Positions 9,125 through 20,201 are shown, counted from the stretch's first letter. The stretch is 64,000 nucleotides of DNA from Streptomyces thermolilacinus SPC6 (GCF_000478605.2 NZ_ASHX02000001.1:5595001-5659000); one strand, 5' to 3'. A program made the numbers and translations. The notes: generated from the sequence alone by a model not told the origin.

Positions 9125-10231
9125 GTGGCCACAGCGGCCGACACGACCGCCATGCGCCGAGCCATCGCGCTCGCCGCCCGCGGACTCGGCTACACCAGCC
9201 CCAACCCGGTCGTCGGGTGCGTCGTCCTCGACGCCTCGGGACACGAGGTCGGCGCCGGGTACCACGAGCGCGCGGGCGGCCCCCACGCCGAGGTGCACGC
9301 CCTGCGCCAGGCCGGGGTCCTCGCCCGGGGCGGCACCGCGTACGTCACCCTCGAACCCTGCAACCACACCGGCCGCACCGGCCCCTGCGCCCAGGCGCTC
9401 GTCGAGGCGGGCGTCACCCGTGTGGTCTACGCCGTCGCCGACCCGGACCCGCGGGCCAGGGGCGGCGCCGACACGCTGCGCCAGGCCGGAATCCAGGTCG
9501 AGGGCGGGCTCCTCGCCGACGAGGCCGAGGCGGGCAACGCCGCCTGGCTCACCTCCGTACGCCTCGGCCGCCCCCACGTCCGCTGGAAGTACGCCGCCAC
9601 CCTCGACGGCCGCGTCGCCGCCGCCGACGGCACCAGCCGCTGGATCACCTCGCCCGAGGCCCGCGCCGACGTGCACCGGCTGCGCGCCGAGGCGGACGCC
9701 GTCGTCGTCGGCTCCGGCACCGCCCGTGCCGACGACCCGCACCTCGCCGTACGCGGCGTCGACGGCGCCCGCCAGCCGCTGCGCGTCGTCGTGGACACCG
9801 GGGCGACCGCCGTCAAGCCCGGCGCCCGCGTCCTGGACGACGCCGCGCCGACCCTGGTCGCCGTCGCCGACGACGCCGCCGCCGACCACCTCGACGGCGC
9901 CGAGGTCGTACGCCTCCCCAGGGCCGCCGACGGGCGCGGCCTCGCCGTACCGGCCCTGCTCGCGGCCCTGCACGAGCGGGGCGTCCGCTCCGTACTTCTC
10001 GAAGGCGGCCCCACCCTCGCGGGGGCCTTCGCCGCCGAACGCGCCGTGGACGAGGTCGTCGGCTACCTCGCCCCCGTCCTCCTCGGCGCCGGCCCCGCCG
10101 CGCTCGGCGACGCCGGGATCACCACCATCGCCGACGCCCTGCGGCTGAGCGTCACCGACACCGCCCGCGTCGGCCCCGACCTGCGCGTCACCGCCCGCCC
10201 CGCCCCCCTCCCCACCACCAAGGAGACGTGA
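9125..10231 (+). CDS. ribD: Bifunctional riboflavin deaminase/reductase RibD
   Basis: A 368-residue enzyme of riboflavin synthesis that deaminates the pyrimidine formed after the GTP cyclohydrolase II step and then reduces its ribosyl side chain. The N-terminal zinc deaminase domain shows PHAEVHA and the CxxxxxxxxC-type segment [12 protein letters not shown]. The C-terminal domain is a DHFR-like reductase ([31 protein letters not shown]). The GTG at 9125 follows GGCAGGAGGA; the frame is open further upstream, but that would run into the riboswitch leader. First gene of the FMN-controlled operon; ribE begins immediately at its stop codon. Confidence 0.95.
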   Translation: MATAADTTAMRRAIALAARGLGYTSPNPVVGCVVLDASGHEVGAGYHERAGGPHAEVHALRQAGVLARGGTAYVTLEPCNHTGRTGPCAQALVEAGVTRVVYAVADPDPRARGGADTLRQAGIQVEGGLLADEAEAGNAAWLTSVRLGRPHVRWKYAATLDGRVAAADGTSRWITSPEARADVHRLRAEADAVVVGSGTARADDPHLAVRGVDGARQPLRVVVDTGATAVKPGARVLDDAAPTLVAVADDAAADHLDGAEVVRLPRAADGRGLAVPALLAALHERGVRSVLLEGGPTLAGAFAAERAVDEVVGYLAPVLLGAGPAALGDAGITTIADALRLSVTDTARVGPDLRVTARPAPLPTTKET

Positions 10232-10834
10232 GTGTTCACCGGAATCGTCGAAGAACTGGGCGAGGTCACCGCCGTCGAGACACTCGACGACGCCTCCCGC
10301 TTCCGCCTGCGCGGCCCCGTGGTCACCCAGGGCGCGAAGCACGGCGACTCGATCGCCGTCAACGGAGTCTGCCTCACGGTCGTGGAGCACGAGGGCGACG
10401 AGTTCACCGCCGACGTCATGGCCGAGACCCTCAAGCGCTCCAGCCTCGGCGCGCTCACCGTCGGCTCCCGCGTCAACCTTGAGCGGCCCATGGTCGCCGA
10501 CGGCCGCTTCGGCGGGCACATCGTCCAGGGCCACGTCGACGGCACCGGCACCATCGTCGGGCGCACGCCCTCCGAGAACTGGGAGATCGTCAGGATCTCC
10601 CTCCCGGCCGAACTCGCCCGCTACGTGGTCGAAAAGGGCTCCATCACCGTGGACGGCGTCAGCCTCACCGTCGTGGAGGCGGGCGCCGACCACTTCACCG
10701 TCAGCCTCATCCCCACCACGCTCGCCCTCACCACCCTCGGCCACAAGCAGCCCGGCGACCCCGTCAACCTCGAAGTGGACGTCATCGCCAAGTACGTCGA
10801 GCGTCTCCTCGGCACCCGGGAGGTCACCCGATGA
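10232..10834 (+). CDS. ribE: Riboflavin synthase alpha subunit
   Basis: A 200-residue protein that dismutates two 6,7-dimethyl-8-ribityllumazine molecules to riboflavin and the pyrimidine diamine. It shows the duplicated lumazine-binding fold: [10 protein letters not shown] at the start, VNGVCLTV in the first repeat and [10 protein letters not shown] in the second, each with [10 protein letters not shown]-like connecting motifs. GTG starts directly after the ribD TGA, and its own stop overlaps the next ATG by 4 bases. It is named ribE here for the riboflavin synthase (ribC in some nomenclatures). Confidence 0.95.
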   Translation: MFTGIVEELGEVTAVETLDDASRFRLRGPVVTQGAKHGDSIAVNGVCLTVVEHEGDEFTADVMAETLKRSSLGALTVGSRVNLERPMVADGRFGGHIVQGHVDGTGTIVGRTPSENWEIVRISLPAELARYVVEKGSITVDGVSLTVVEAGADHFTVSLIPTTLALTTLGHKQPGDPVNLEVDVIAKYVERLLGTREVTR

Positions 10835-11477
10835 ACGCCCTGTCCTGGCTGAACGGAGAGGCGTTCACCGCCTTCGGCCAGCGCATCATCTGGTCCGACA
10901 TGATCGGCAACACGATCGGTCTCGCCGCCCTCGCGCTCGGCTGGCGCCGCTCCATCCTCACCTGGCCCGCCCAGCTGCTCTCCGGCCTGATCCTCGTCGC
11001 CGCCTACGCCTCCGCCCAGCTCGGCGGCGGCGTCGGCAAGCAGCTGCTGGTGATCGCGGTCGCCGTGTGGGGCTGGCGCCAGTGGCACCTCGGCCGGGGC
11101 CAGGCGCAGGACGGCACCATCGCCGTCCGCTTCGCCACCTGGAAGGAGCGCGGCCTCCTCCTGGCCGGCGCCGTCCTCGGCACGCTCGCCGTCGGCGGGC
11201 TGTTCACCCTGTACCCGTCGCTGTCGTGGAGCCCGTGGGCCGACGCGTACATCTTCGTCGGCACGCTCGTCGCGATGGTCGCCCAGGCCCGCGGCATGGT
11301 CGAGTTCTGGTTCGCCTGGCTCCTGGTGGACATCGTGGGCGTCCCGCTCGCCTTCAGCAGCGGCCTCGCCTTCTCCGGGCTCGTCTACGTCGTCTACTTC
11401 GCCCTCGTCCTGTGGGGTATGCGCGACTGGTGGCTCCGTACGCGCACCCCCGCCCAGGCACTGGAAGGAGCCCCGGC

Positions 11478-11481
<4 letters not shown>
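10831..11481 (+). CDS. ribM: PnuC-like membrane transporter, probable riboflavin importer RibM
   Basis: A 216-residue membrane protein with about seven hydrophobic segments and the Trp-rich PnuC signature (WGWRQW near residue 80; NIGL/WRRS near 30; [14 protein letters not shown] near 155). PnuC relatives transport nicotinamide riboside, but those encoded inside FMN-riboswitch operons of actinomycetes (RibM/PnuX) take up riboflavin. Its position between ribE and ribBA, with ATGA overlaps on both sides, argues for riboflavin. Substrate is inferred from context. Confidence 0.85.
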
Positions 11482-12875
<1,394 letters not shown>

Positions 12876-12992
12876 CACCACCGCCGTACGATCCGGCGAC
12901 ACGAGCACCACTGCATCACCGGGCACCACGAAGCACCCGCACCACCCAGCACAAGAGCATCACCAGGCACACACCACCACCTGAGGAGAAAC

Positions 12993-13478
12993 GTGAGCGG
13001 CAAGGGCGCACCCGAACTGACCGTCAAGAACTGTGGAGACCTCCGCGTCGCCGTCGTCGCCGCCCAGTGGCACGAGAAGGTCATGGACGGCCTGGTCGAC
13101 GGCGCCCTGCGCGCCCTGCACGAGCTGGGCATCGACGAGCCCACCCTGCTGCGCGTCCCCGGCAGCTTCGAGCTGCCCGTCGTCGCCAAGGTCCTCGCGG
13201 GCCGCGGCTACGACGCGGTGGTCGCCCTCGGCGTCGTCATCCGAGGCGGCACACCCCACTTCGACTACGTGTGCCAGGGCGTCACCCAGGGCCTCGTCCA
13301 GGTCTCCGTGGACACGGGCGTCCCCGTCGGCTTCGGCGTCCTCACCTGCGACACGGAGGAGCAGGCCCTCGACCGCGCCGGTCTGGAGGGCTCGAACGAG
13401 GACAAGGGACACGAAGCGGTCACCGCCGCCGTCGCCACCGCCATGACCCTGCGCACCGTCAGCGAACCCTGGCGCTGA
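12993..13478 (+). CDS. ribH: 6,7-dimethyl-8-ribityllumazine synthase
   Basis: A 161-residue lumazine synthase that condenses the RibBA-derived butanone phosphate with the pyrimidine made through RibD. Family motifs visible are VPGSFELPV (near 53), [17 protein letters not shown] (near 77), VPVGFGVLT and a final GHEAV segment. GTG 12993 follows GAGGAGAAAC. A 117-base gap rich in CACC repeats separates it from ribBA, so it may have some independent expression though still expected within the operon. Confidence 0.95.
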   Translation: MSGKGAPELTVKNCGDLRVAVVAAQWHEKVMDGLVDGALRALHELGIDEPTLLRVPGSFELPVVAKVLAGRGYDAVVALGVVIRGGTPHFDYVCQGVTQGLVQVSVDTGVPVGFGVLTCDTEEQALDRAGLEGSNEDKGHEAVTAAVATAMTLRTVSEPWR

Positions 13479-13513
13479 GCGAGCCCCCCGGACCCCGTAC
13501 TCTGGAGGGCATC

Positions 13514-13786
13514 ATGGCGAACAAAACCTTCGAAGACCTCTTCGCCGAGCTCCAGCTCAAGGCCAAGACCGGCGACCCCGCCACCTCCCGCACCGCCGAG
13601 CTGGTGGACAAGGGCGTCCATGCCATCGGCAAGAAGATCGTCGAGGAGGCCGCCGAAGTGTGGATGGCCGCCGAGTACGAGGGCCGGGACGCCGCCGCCG
13701 AGGAGATCTCGCAGCTGCTGTACCACGTCCAGGTGATGATGGTCGCGCGCGGGATCTCCCTCGACGACGTCTACGCCCACCTCTGA
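13514..13786 (+). CDS. hisE: Phosphoribosyl-ATP pyrophosphatase
   Basis: A 90-residue all-alpha pyrophosphohydrolase for the second step of histidine synthesis. The MazG-like motif [14 protein letters not shown] and the [14 protein letters not shown] helix carry the metal-binding acidic residues. The ATG is preceded by GGAGGG, and a TACTCT hexamer at 13498-13503 could serve as a -10 for a promoter separate from the rib genes. hisG follows 48 bases downstream; the hisE-hisG pair after ribH is a common actinomycete arrangement. Confidence 0.94.
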   Translation: MANKTFEDLFAELQLKAKTGDPATSRTAELVDKGVHAIGKKIVEEAAEVWMAAEYEGRDAAAEEISQLLYHVQVMMVARGISLDDVYAHL

Positions 13787-13834
13787 TCCGCCCCCGCCCC
13801 GCACGAACCACTCCGAGCAAAGGAAGCCCGTCCC

Positions 13835-14683
13835 ATGCTGCGCATCGCCGTCCCCAACAAGGGTTCACTGTCCGGACCTGCGTCGGCGATGCTCCATGAG
13901 GCCGGCTACAAGCAGCGCAAGGAGTCCAAGGAGCTCGTCCTGGTGGACCCGGACAACGAGGTGGAGTTCTTCTACCTCCGCCCCCGGGACATCGCCATCT
14001 ACGTCAGCTCCGGCAAGCTCGACATCGGCATCACCGGCCGCGATCTGCTGCTGGACTCCGGCGCCAACGCCGAGGAGATCCTGGAGCTCGGCTTCGCCCG
14101 CTCCACCTTCCGCTACGCGACCCGCCCCGGCACCGCGAGCGGCCCCGCCGACTTCCACGGCATGACGATCGCCACCTCCTACGAGGGCATCGTCGCCAAG
14201 CACCTCGCCGACCAGGGCATCGACGCCTCGGTCGTCCACCTGGACGGCGCCGTCGAGACCGCCATCCAGCTCGGCGTGGCCCAGGTCATCGCCGACGTCG
14301 TGGAGACCGGCACCTCCCTGCGCAACGCCGGCCTGGAGGTCATCGGCGAGCCGATCCTCACCTCCGAGGCCGTCGTCGTCCGCCGCACAGGCGCGCCCAC
14401 CGACGACCCCGAGGTGCAGCGGTTCCTCCGCCGCCTCCAGGGCGTCCTCGTCGCCCGCAGCTACGTGATGATGGACTACGACTGCCGCGCCGAGCACCTG
14501 GAGCAGGCCGTCGCCCTCACCCCCGGCCTGGAGTCCCCGACGATCTCCCCGCTGCACAACGAGGGCTGGGTCGCCGTCCGCGCCATGGTCCCCGCCAGGG
14601 ACGCCCAGCGCATCATGGACGACCTGTACGCCCTCGGCGCCCGGGCCATCCTCACCACCGAGATCCACGCCTGCCGCCTCTGA
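13835..14683 (+). CDS. hisG: ATP phosphoribosyltransferase, long form
   Basis: A 282-residue enzyme for the first, feedback-regulated step of histidine synthesis. The catalytic part starts with LRIAVPNKGSLS, includes DIGITGRDLL, and carries the PRPP-binding EATIQLG-like segment ETAIQLGVAQVIADVVETG (near 135-155). The extra C-terminal region (about 210-282) is the ACT-like regulatory domain of the long hexameric form. The ATG is preceded by AAAGGAAG. It lies in one transcription unit with hisE and the small membrane protein after it. Confidence 0.95.
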   Translation: MLRIAVPNKGSLSGPASAMLHEAGYKQRKESKELVLVDPDNEVEFFYLRPRDIAIYVSSGKLDIGITGRDLLLDSGANAEEILELGFARSTFRYATRPGTASGPADFHGMTIATSYEGIVAKHLADQGIDASVVHLDGAVETAIQLGVAQVIADVVETGTSLRNAGLEVIGEPILTSEAVVVRRTGAPTDDPEVQRFLRRLQGVLVARSYVMMDYDCRAEHLEQAVALTPGLESPTISPLHNEGWVAVRAMVPARDAQRIMDDLYALGARAILTTEIHACRL

Positions 14684-14705
14684 GCCGGAAGCAGAACGCC
14701 CCGCC

Positions 14706-15164
14706 ATGTCCGACGCGCCCAGCGAAGCACCCGCCCTCCCCGTGACCTTCCGGCCGCGGCGCACCCGCGCCGTGCTGCTCACCACGGGGGCGGCGATGTT
14801 CATCGTCATCACCGCGGTCGCCCTGATACTGGAGCGCCTCCACCCGGGCGAGCGGATGAGCTTCGTCCTCACGGCCGCGCTCTTCTACGGCGTGCTCATC
14901 CTGCTGAGCCGCCCGAAGGTCGTGGCCGACCAGGACGGCGTCACCGTCGTCAACCTGACCCGCAGCCGCCGCCTCGCCTGGCCGGAGATCCTCCGCGTCA
15001 ACCTGCGCGTCGGCGACCCGTGGGTGTTCCTCGACCTCAGCGACGGCACCAGCCTGCCCGCCCTCGGCATCCAGCCCGGCATCGGCAAGGCGCAGGCCAT
15101 CCGCGACGCGCGGGCCCTGCGCGCCCTCGCCGAGGCCCGCGGCACCGGCGCCGAGCACCGCTGA
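14706..15164 (+). CDS. Small PH-domain membrane protein
   Basis: A 152-residue protein with two hydrophobic helices (about residues 23-45 and 50-68) followed by a bacterial PH-like domain (VVADQDGVTVVNLTRSRRL onward) resembling the low-molecular-weight antigen 6 type of actinobacterial membrane proteins. It begins 22 bases after hisG and is probably cotranscribed. No biochemical role is known to me; conservation after hisG seems to be positional. Confidence 0.75.
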   Translation: MSDAPSEAPALPVTFRPRRTRAVLLTTGAAMFIVITAVALILERLHPGERMSFVLTAALFYGVLILLSRPKVVADQDGVTVVNLTRSRRLAWPEILRVNLRVGDPWVFLDLSDGTSLPALGIQPGIGKAQAIRDARALRALAEARGTGAEHR

Positions 15165-15177
15165 CGGTCCTCCGTCC

Positions 15178-15207
15178 GGCCCGCGCCCCCCCTGCGGGGG
15201 CCGGGCC
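15178..15207 (+). terminator. GC-rich hairpin after the rib-his transcription unit
   Basis: GGCCCG (15178-15183) pairs with CGGGCC (15202-15207), and the internal C-run pairs with the G-run around a CTGC loop. It lies 14 bases after the PH-protein stop, as expected for the end of the operon. No T-run follows. Confidence 0.55.
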
Positions 15208-15373
15208 GCCGTGATTACTCTTGTCGCGGCGGCGCCCGGTGCGCCCCGCCCCCGGCGACGGCAGCGACCTGTCCCGCGGGGCACCTGCGACCCGAGGAGT
15301 GACTCCCTCCGGCAATGGACGGATCGTCCTGTAGTACCCACGCCGCCCCCCGCACATCAGAGGAGGCGGCGGC

Positions 15374-16711
15374 ATGACCCTCTCGCTCTCCCTCCTCCTG
15401 CTCGGCGCGGCCTTCGTCCTGATCCTCGCCAACGGCTTCTTCGTCGCCGCCGAGTTCGGCCTCGTGACCGTGGAGCGGGCCGACGCCGAACGTGCCGCGT
15501 CGGACGGCGACCGGCGCGCCCGTACGGTCGTGAAGGCCCTGCGGGAGCTGTCGTTCCAGCTCTCCGGCACCCAGCTCGGCATCACCCTCACCTCCCTCGT
15601 CGTCGGCATGCTCGCGCAGCCCGCGCTGGCCCGGCTGCTGAGCGGCCCGCTCACGGCGACCGGACTGCCCGAGGGCGCCGTGTCCGTCACGGCCGTGGTC
15701 GTCGGCATGCTCGCCGCGTCCGCCCTCCAGATGGTCGTCGGCGAACTCGTCCCGAAGAACTGGGCGGTGTCCCGGCCGCTCCAGGTGGCCCGGTTCGTCG
15801 CCGGTCCGCAGTACGCGTTCGCGGCGGTCTTCCGGCCCGTGATCGCCCTGCTGAACGCCGTCGCCAACCGGCTCGTACGCCTCATGGGCGTGGAGCCCAC
15901 CGAGGAGCTGGCGTCCGCCCGCACCCCCGGCGAACTGGTCGCGCTCGCACGGCACTCCGCCCGCGCGGGCGCCCTCGAACAGGACACCGCCGACCTCTTC
16001 GTACGGACCCTGTCGCTCGGCGGGCTCACCGCGCAGCACGTGATGACGCCCCGCGTGAAGGTCTGCGCCCTGCGCGCCGACGCGACCGCCGCCGACGTCC
16101 TCAACCTCACCCGGGCGACGGGCCTGTCCCGCTTCCCCGTGTACCGCGACCGCATCGACGAGATCGTCGGCATGGTCCACCTCAAGGACGCCCTCGCGGT
16201 GCCCGCGCCCGACCGGCTGCGCACGCCCGTCGGCCGGATCGCCGTGCCGCCCCTCCTCGTCCCCGAGACACTGCCCGCGCAGACGCTGCTGGAGCGGCTC
16301 CGCAGCGAGCAGCCCATCGCCGTCGTCGTGGACGAGTACGGCGGCACGGCCGGGGTGGTCACCCTGGAGGACATCGTGGAGGAGCTGGTCGGCGAGGTCC
16401 GCGACGAGCACGACGCGCACAGGGACGACGAGCCCCGGCTCGCCGTCGTCGCCCCCGAGGACGGCCGCCCCGCCTGGGAGGCGGACGGCGGCTGCCGCGT
16501 CCACGAACTGAAGCGGATAGGGCTGGAGGTCCCCGAGGGCCCGTACGAGACGGTCGCCGGGCTCGTCGCCGACCTGCTGGGCCGCATCCCCGCGCCCGGC
16601 GACCGCGCCGAACTGCCCGGCTGGCGGCTGCTGGTCCGCCAGGTGGACCGCTACCGCGCCGAGCGCGTCCGGCTGGTCCGCACCGCCGACCTGGCGGAGG
16701 CCGCCCGGTGA
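15374..16711 (+). CDS. CNNM/CorC-type membrane protein with CBS pair (first of two)
   Basis: A 445-residue protein with an N-terminal DUF21 transmembrane domain (about residues 1-190; ILANGFFVAAEFGLV near 16, VGELVPKNWA near 124), a CBS pair (about 205-340; VMTPRVKV, VVVDEYGGTAGVVTLEDIVEELVGEV) and a CorC_HlyC domain (about 355-445). Relatives are often annotated as hemolysins, but the fold belongs to CNNM/CorC divalent-cation (Mg2+) transport. A strong AGGAGG precedes the ATG. Its stop overlaps the paralogue that follows. Confidence 0.9.
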   Translation: MTLSLSLLLLGAAFVLILANGFFVAAEFGLVTVERADAERAASDGDRRARTVVKALRELSFQLSGTQLGITLTSLVVGMLAQPALARLLSGPLTATGLPEGAVSVTAVVVGMLAASALQMVVGELVPKNWAVSRPLQVARFVAGPQYAFAAVFRPVIALLNAVANRLVRLMGVEPTEELASARTPGELVALARHSARAGALEQDTADLFVRTLSLGGLTAQHVMTPRVKVCALRADATAADVLNLTRATGLSRFPVYRDRIDEIVGMVHLKDALAVPAPDRLRTPVGRIAVPPLLVPETLPAQTLLERLRSEQPIAVVVDEYGGTAGVVTLEDIVEELVGEVRDEHDAHRDDEPRLAVVAPEDGRPAWEADGGCRVHELKRIGLEVPEGPYETVAGLVADLLGRIPAPGDRAELPGWRLLVRQVDRYRAERVRLVRTADLAEAAR

Positions 16712-17796
16712 GCGCCCTCCAACTCCTGTTCGCCGCCGTGCTGGTGCTCGCGAACGGCTTCTTCGTCGGCGCCGAGTTCGCCCTCGTCTCCGTCCGCCGC
16801 AGCCAGATCGAGCAGATCGGCACCCGGCGCGCCCGCACGGTCCTGTACGGCCTGGAGAACCTTCCGCAGATGATGGCCGCCGCCCAGTTCGGCATCACCG
16901 TCTGCTCGCTCACCCTCGGCGCGGTCGCCGAGCCGACCGTGGCCCGGCTCCTGGAGCCGGTGTTCCACGCCGTGCGCCTGCCCGAGGGCCTCGTCCACCC
17001 GCTCGGGTACGTCATCGCGCTCGCCGTGGTCGTCTTCCTGCACCTGGTGGTGGGGGAGATGGTCCCGAAGAACCTGGCGATGGCCGCGCCCGAGCGGACC
17101 GCGCTGTGGCTGAGCCCCGCCCTGGTCGGCTTCGCCCGGCTGTGCCGCCCGGTCACCGCGGCGTTCGGTGCCTGCTCCGCCGCCGTGCTGCGGGCCTTCG
17201 GGGTGGAGCCGAAGGACGAGGTGGAGGCCGTCTTCACCAGCGAGCAGCTCAACCGCCTCGTCGAGGACGCCGGGCAGGCCGGACTGCTCGACCCGGCCGA
17301 GCGGGAGCGGCTGGAGGACGCCCTGGAACTGGGCACGCGGCCCGTGCGGGACGTGATGATCCCGCGTACGGCCGTGATCACCGTCCCGCCGTCGGTCACG
17401 CCCGCCCAGCTGGAGGCGCTCACCGTGCGCACCGGCTACTCGCGGTTCCCCGTCCGGGTGGACGGCGGCGCGTTCCTCGGCTTCCTGCACGTCAAGGACG
17501 TACTGGACCTGGAGGACCCGGGCCGGGCCGTGCCGCAGCACGTGTGGCGTCCGATGGCCACGCTGCGGGCCGAACTGCCGCTGGACGACGCGCTGACCGT
17601 GATGCGCCGCGCGGCGACGCACCTGGCGCAGGTCGCCGACGCGTCGGGGCGGGTGCTGGGCCTGGTCGCGCTGGAGGACGTCCTGGAGACGCTGGTCGGG
17701 GAGGTACGGGACCCGGCGCACCGCGTCCGCGCCCCGGGGCAGCGCCCGGCACCGGAGCCGCGCCCGACGTCGGCGGCGGACGCCCTCCCGGCGTGA
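16708..17796 (+). CDS. CNNM/CorC-type membrane protein (second, lacking the CorC domain)
   Basis: A 362-residue paralogue of the preceding gene with the DUF21 domain (LANGFFVGAEFALVS near 13; VGEMVPKNLAMAAP near 117) and one CBS pair (VMIPRTAVITV; ALEDVLETLVGEV near 328). It ends soon after, so the CorC_HlyC domain of its neighbour is missing. GTG 16708 overlaps the previous TGA by 4 bases (GTGA), implying coupling and perhaps a heteromeric unit. Ion transport is inferred from the family. Confidence 0.88.
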   Translation: MSALQLLFAAVLVLANGFFVGAEFALVSVRRSQIEQIGTRRARTVLYGLENLPQMMAAAQFGITVCSLTLGAVAEPTVARLLEPVFHAVRLPEGLVHPLGYVIALAVVVFLHLVVGEMVPKNLAMAAPERTALWLSPALVGFARLCRPVTAAFGACSAAVLRAFGVEPKDEVEAVFTSEQLNRLVEDAGQAGLLDPAERERLEDALELGTRPVRDVMIPRTAVITVPPSVTPAQLEALTVRTGYSRFPVRVDGGAFLGFLHVKDVLDLEDPGRAVPQHVWRPMATLRAELPLDDALTVMRRAATHLAQVADASGRVLGLVALEDVLETLVGEVRDPAHRVRAPGQRPAPEPRPTSAADALPA

Positions 17797-17843
17797 CGGC
17801 CCTCCCGGCGTGACCGGCCGCCTCGCGTGACCGCCGTGCCGGT

Positions 17844-19793
17844 TCAGTACGCCGGGGGCGGGGGGTCCTGCGGGCCTCGGCTGCTGGGGCCGCGGCCCGA
17901 CAGGACCTCCCCGTACGCCTGCATCAGGTCCGGCAGCCGCAGCGTCGCCAGGTCCTCCCGCGTCGGCGTCCCGGGGTACCCGGAGAGCCGCAGGTCCCGG
18001 TAGGCGCAGGACTTCTCGTACAGCGTCCGCAGGAACCGGCCGTTGCCCAGCTCGTCGATCCAGCCCTGCTCCACGACGTGGCCGCTGATGGACCGCAGCT
18101 CGTCCAGCGCCTCCTCGTCCCACATGTCGCCGTCGGCCGCCGCAAGCACCTTCCCGATCTCGGTGAGCTCCTGCGGCCGGTACGACGGGAAGTCCACCCG
18201 CGTCGTGAACCGCGACGACAGCCCCGGGTTGGCGGAGAGCAGCCGGTCCATGCCCTCCGGGTAGCCCGCGAGGATCACCACCAGGTGGTCCCGGTTGTCC
18301 TCGGCGCGCTTCAGCAGCACCTGGAGCGCCTCGTCACCGTACGCGTCGCCCTTGCTGTAGCCCGAGTTGGACAGCGAGTACGCCTCGTCCACGAACAGGA
18401 CGCCGCCGAGCGCCGAGTCGATCAGCTCGTTGGCCTTGACCGCCGTCTGGCCCAGGAACTCCCCGACGAGGTCGGCGCGCTGGGCCTCCACCAGATGGTC
18501 GCCGCCGAGCAGCCCCAGCGCGTAGAACACCCGGCCGAGGATGCGCGCGACGGTGGTCTTCCCCGTACCGGACGGGCCGGAGAACACGAAGTGCCGCTTC
18601 GGCGGCTGTACGGGAAGCCCCTGACCCGCCCGTAACCGGGCCATCTCCAGCTGCGCCGACAACGCTTTGACCTGCCGCTTCACCGGGTCCAGTCCGACCA
18701 TCCGCTCCAGCTCGGCCAGCGCCTGGGCCAGCAGCGCCGGGTCCGTCGGGCTCGCCGGGAACGGCGGCGCCGCGGGACGCCCCACTACGGGCCCGGCCGC
18801 CTTCTCCCGCGCCCCGCCCGGCGGCACGGGCTGTGCGGGCGGCGCCCCGGGGACCGGGCCTCCCCGCCCCGTGCCCGGCCCGGCCTGCTGCGGGATGCCC
18901 GGCCCCGGCGGGTCCGGCTCGGGCCCGGGGTCCAGCAGGTCGGCGCCCGGCCCGCCGTCCGCCCCGCCCCCCAGGCCGGCGCCGCCCGCGAGGGACACCG
19001 CCGCGAGGCCCGCCGTCTCCTCCGGGGTGCCGTCGAAGCCGTCGTACTCGGCGATGGCCGCGAGCCGCGCCGCCGTGTCCATGAACGCCGGGTCCACCCG
19101 GTGCACCGCCCGGTACAGCGGCAGCGCCGCGGCGGTGCGACCCGTCCCCTCGTGCGCCCGGGCCAGCCAGTAGCGCAGCTCCTTGCGCTGGGGCTGCTCG
19201 CTGCGGCACCGCATGAGCGCCGCCGACAGCAGCGGCTCCGCCTGCCCGTACATCTCCAGGCGCACCCGGGCCATGCCGCCGAAAAGTCCGGCCTCGATGC
19301 CGAGCAGCGGGTCGTCCACGAGCGGCTCGGTGTGCCGCACGAGCTGGTCCCAGTCCTTGACGAGGTACGCCCGGCAGGCGTGCAGGAAGCGCACCTGCGG
19401 GTCGGCGTCCACCGGCGGCAGCCCCGCGAGCGCCCGGTCCAGCTCCGGGACGTGCCGCCCGTCCAGCCAGTGGGAGGCGTGGGCCAGCAGCAGGTCGCGG
19501 GGGCTCTCCAGCACCGGCTGCACCCACCAGCCCAGCCAGTACCAGGAGTTGAGCGTCCGGCGGTGGCGCCGCCGCTGCTCGCCGAACCGGTCGCGGTGGT
19601 GGTACATGCGCAGCAGCGCGGTCGTCGTGTCCACGCGCAGGGCGTGCAGCCCGAGCCAGGCGTCGGCCATGCCCGGGTCGATCCGCACGGCGGCGCGGAA
19701 CTCCTCCTCGGCCTGGGGATACGCGCCCATCGTGTAGGCGTCCACCCCGCGCAGCCAGGCGAGCTCGGCCGGAGCCTGCGTGCCGATGTCCAT
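17844..19793 (-). CDS. EccA/CbxX-like AAA+ ATPase with N-terminal TPR region
   Basis: A 649-residue protein with a TPR-like N-terminal half (about residues 1-260), a long Pro/Gly-rich linker (about 270-345) and a CbxX/CfqX-type AAA+ domain: Walker A GPSGTGKTT (Lys near 412), Walker B GGVLFVDEAY, sensor and arginine-finger regions further on. The architecture matches EccA of type VII secretion, but no esx or ecc genes lie in this window, so the partner is unknown. I chose ATG 19793, with GGGGGGA just upstream; the frame stays open to 20054 but without a convincing start. A candidate small RNA or leader lies at 20039-20104. Confidence 0.85.
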   Translation of the reverse strand: MDIGTQAPAELAWLRGVDAYTMGAYPQAEEEFRAAVRIDPGMADAWLGLHALRVDTTTALLRMYHHRDRFGEQRRRHRRTLNSWYWLGWWVQPVLESPRDLLLAHASHWLDGRHVPELDRALAGLPPVDADPQVRFLHACRAYLVKDWDQLVRHTEPLVDDPLLGIEAGLFGGMARVRLEMYGQAEPLLSAALMRCRSEQPQRKELRYWLARAHEGTGRTAAALPLYRAVHRVDPAFMDTAARLAAIAEYDGFDGTPEETAGLAAVSLAGGAGLGGGADGGPGADLLDPGPEPDPPGPGIPQQAGPGTGRGGPVPGAPPAQPVPPGGAREKAAGPVVGRPAAPPFPASPTDPALLAQALAELERMVGLDPVKRQVKALSAQLEMARLRAGQGLPVQPPKRHFVFSGPSGTGKTTVARILGRVFYALGLLGGDHLVEAQRADLVGEFLGQTAVKANELIDSALGGVLFVDEAYSLSNSGYSKGDAYGDEALQVLLKRAEDNRDHLVVILAGYPEGMDRLLSANPGLSSRFTTRVDFPSYRPQELTEIGKVLAAADGDMWDEEALDELRSISGHVVEQGWIDELGNGRFLRTLYEKSCAYRDLRLSGYPGTPTREDLATLRLPDLMQAYGEVLSGRGPSSRGPQDPPPPAY

Positions 19794-20038
19794 CGGGTCC
19801 CCCCACAACACGTGTCCCCGGAGCCGTCCGGCCGGGCGGGCGCCCACCGGGGGCCTTCCGAACCGCCTTCTCGTGGACGGGTTTTGACCGCACCGGGAGG
19901 CATCGTACCCGTGGGCGGGGGGCGGGACTAAGGGCGCGACCAGCGCTCGGGGGGCGTTCACGGGCGCGCTGACGAAGGTCACCGAGGGTGAGCGTGGAGC
20001 GGCCGCGCCGAGGGTGAGCACGGTGAATGAGGGCAGAA

Positions 20039-20104
20039 CGAAGCCCCCGATCACGGGGGAACAACCGGGGGCTTCGCGTCTGCGGCGACTCCGAAAAGCC
20101 GCAC
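20039..20104 (-). ncRNA. Candidate ~65-nt small RNA or attenuated leader
   Basis: Reading the minus strand from a well-formed promoter (20111-20140), the predicted transcript opens with hairpin TGCGGC...GCCGCA (20081-20086 with 20098-20103). It then folds into a perfect 11-bp terminator hairpin (20039-20049 with 20066-20076, 16-base loop) followed by TTCT. This is the layout of a self-contained sRNA or a premature-termination leader for the AAA+ ATPase gene 245 bases further on. No known RNA family was recognised. Confidence 0.5.
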
Positions 20105-20110
20105 ATTGAG

Positions 20111-20140
20111 AACGTAAGACCTGTACGGCTCCTCGGTCAA
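20111..20140 (-). promoter_or_regulatory. Housekeeping-type promoter TTGACC-N18-TACGTT
   Basis: On the minus strand the -35 is at 20135-20140 and the -10 at 20111-20116 with an 18-base spacer. It points toward the hairpin pair and the AAA+ ATPase gene. Confidence 0.6.
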
Positions 20141-20201
20141 GCGAAGTTGAGGCAGTCTGAGCGGCTGATTTCCGACAGCTCGGGGAGGCCCTTGAGCGCC
20201 G

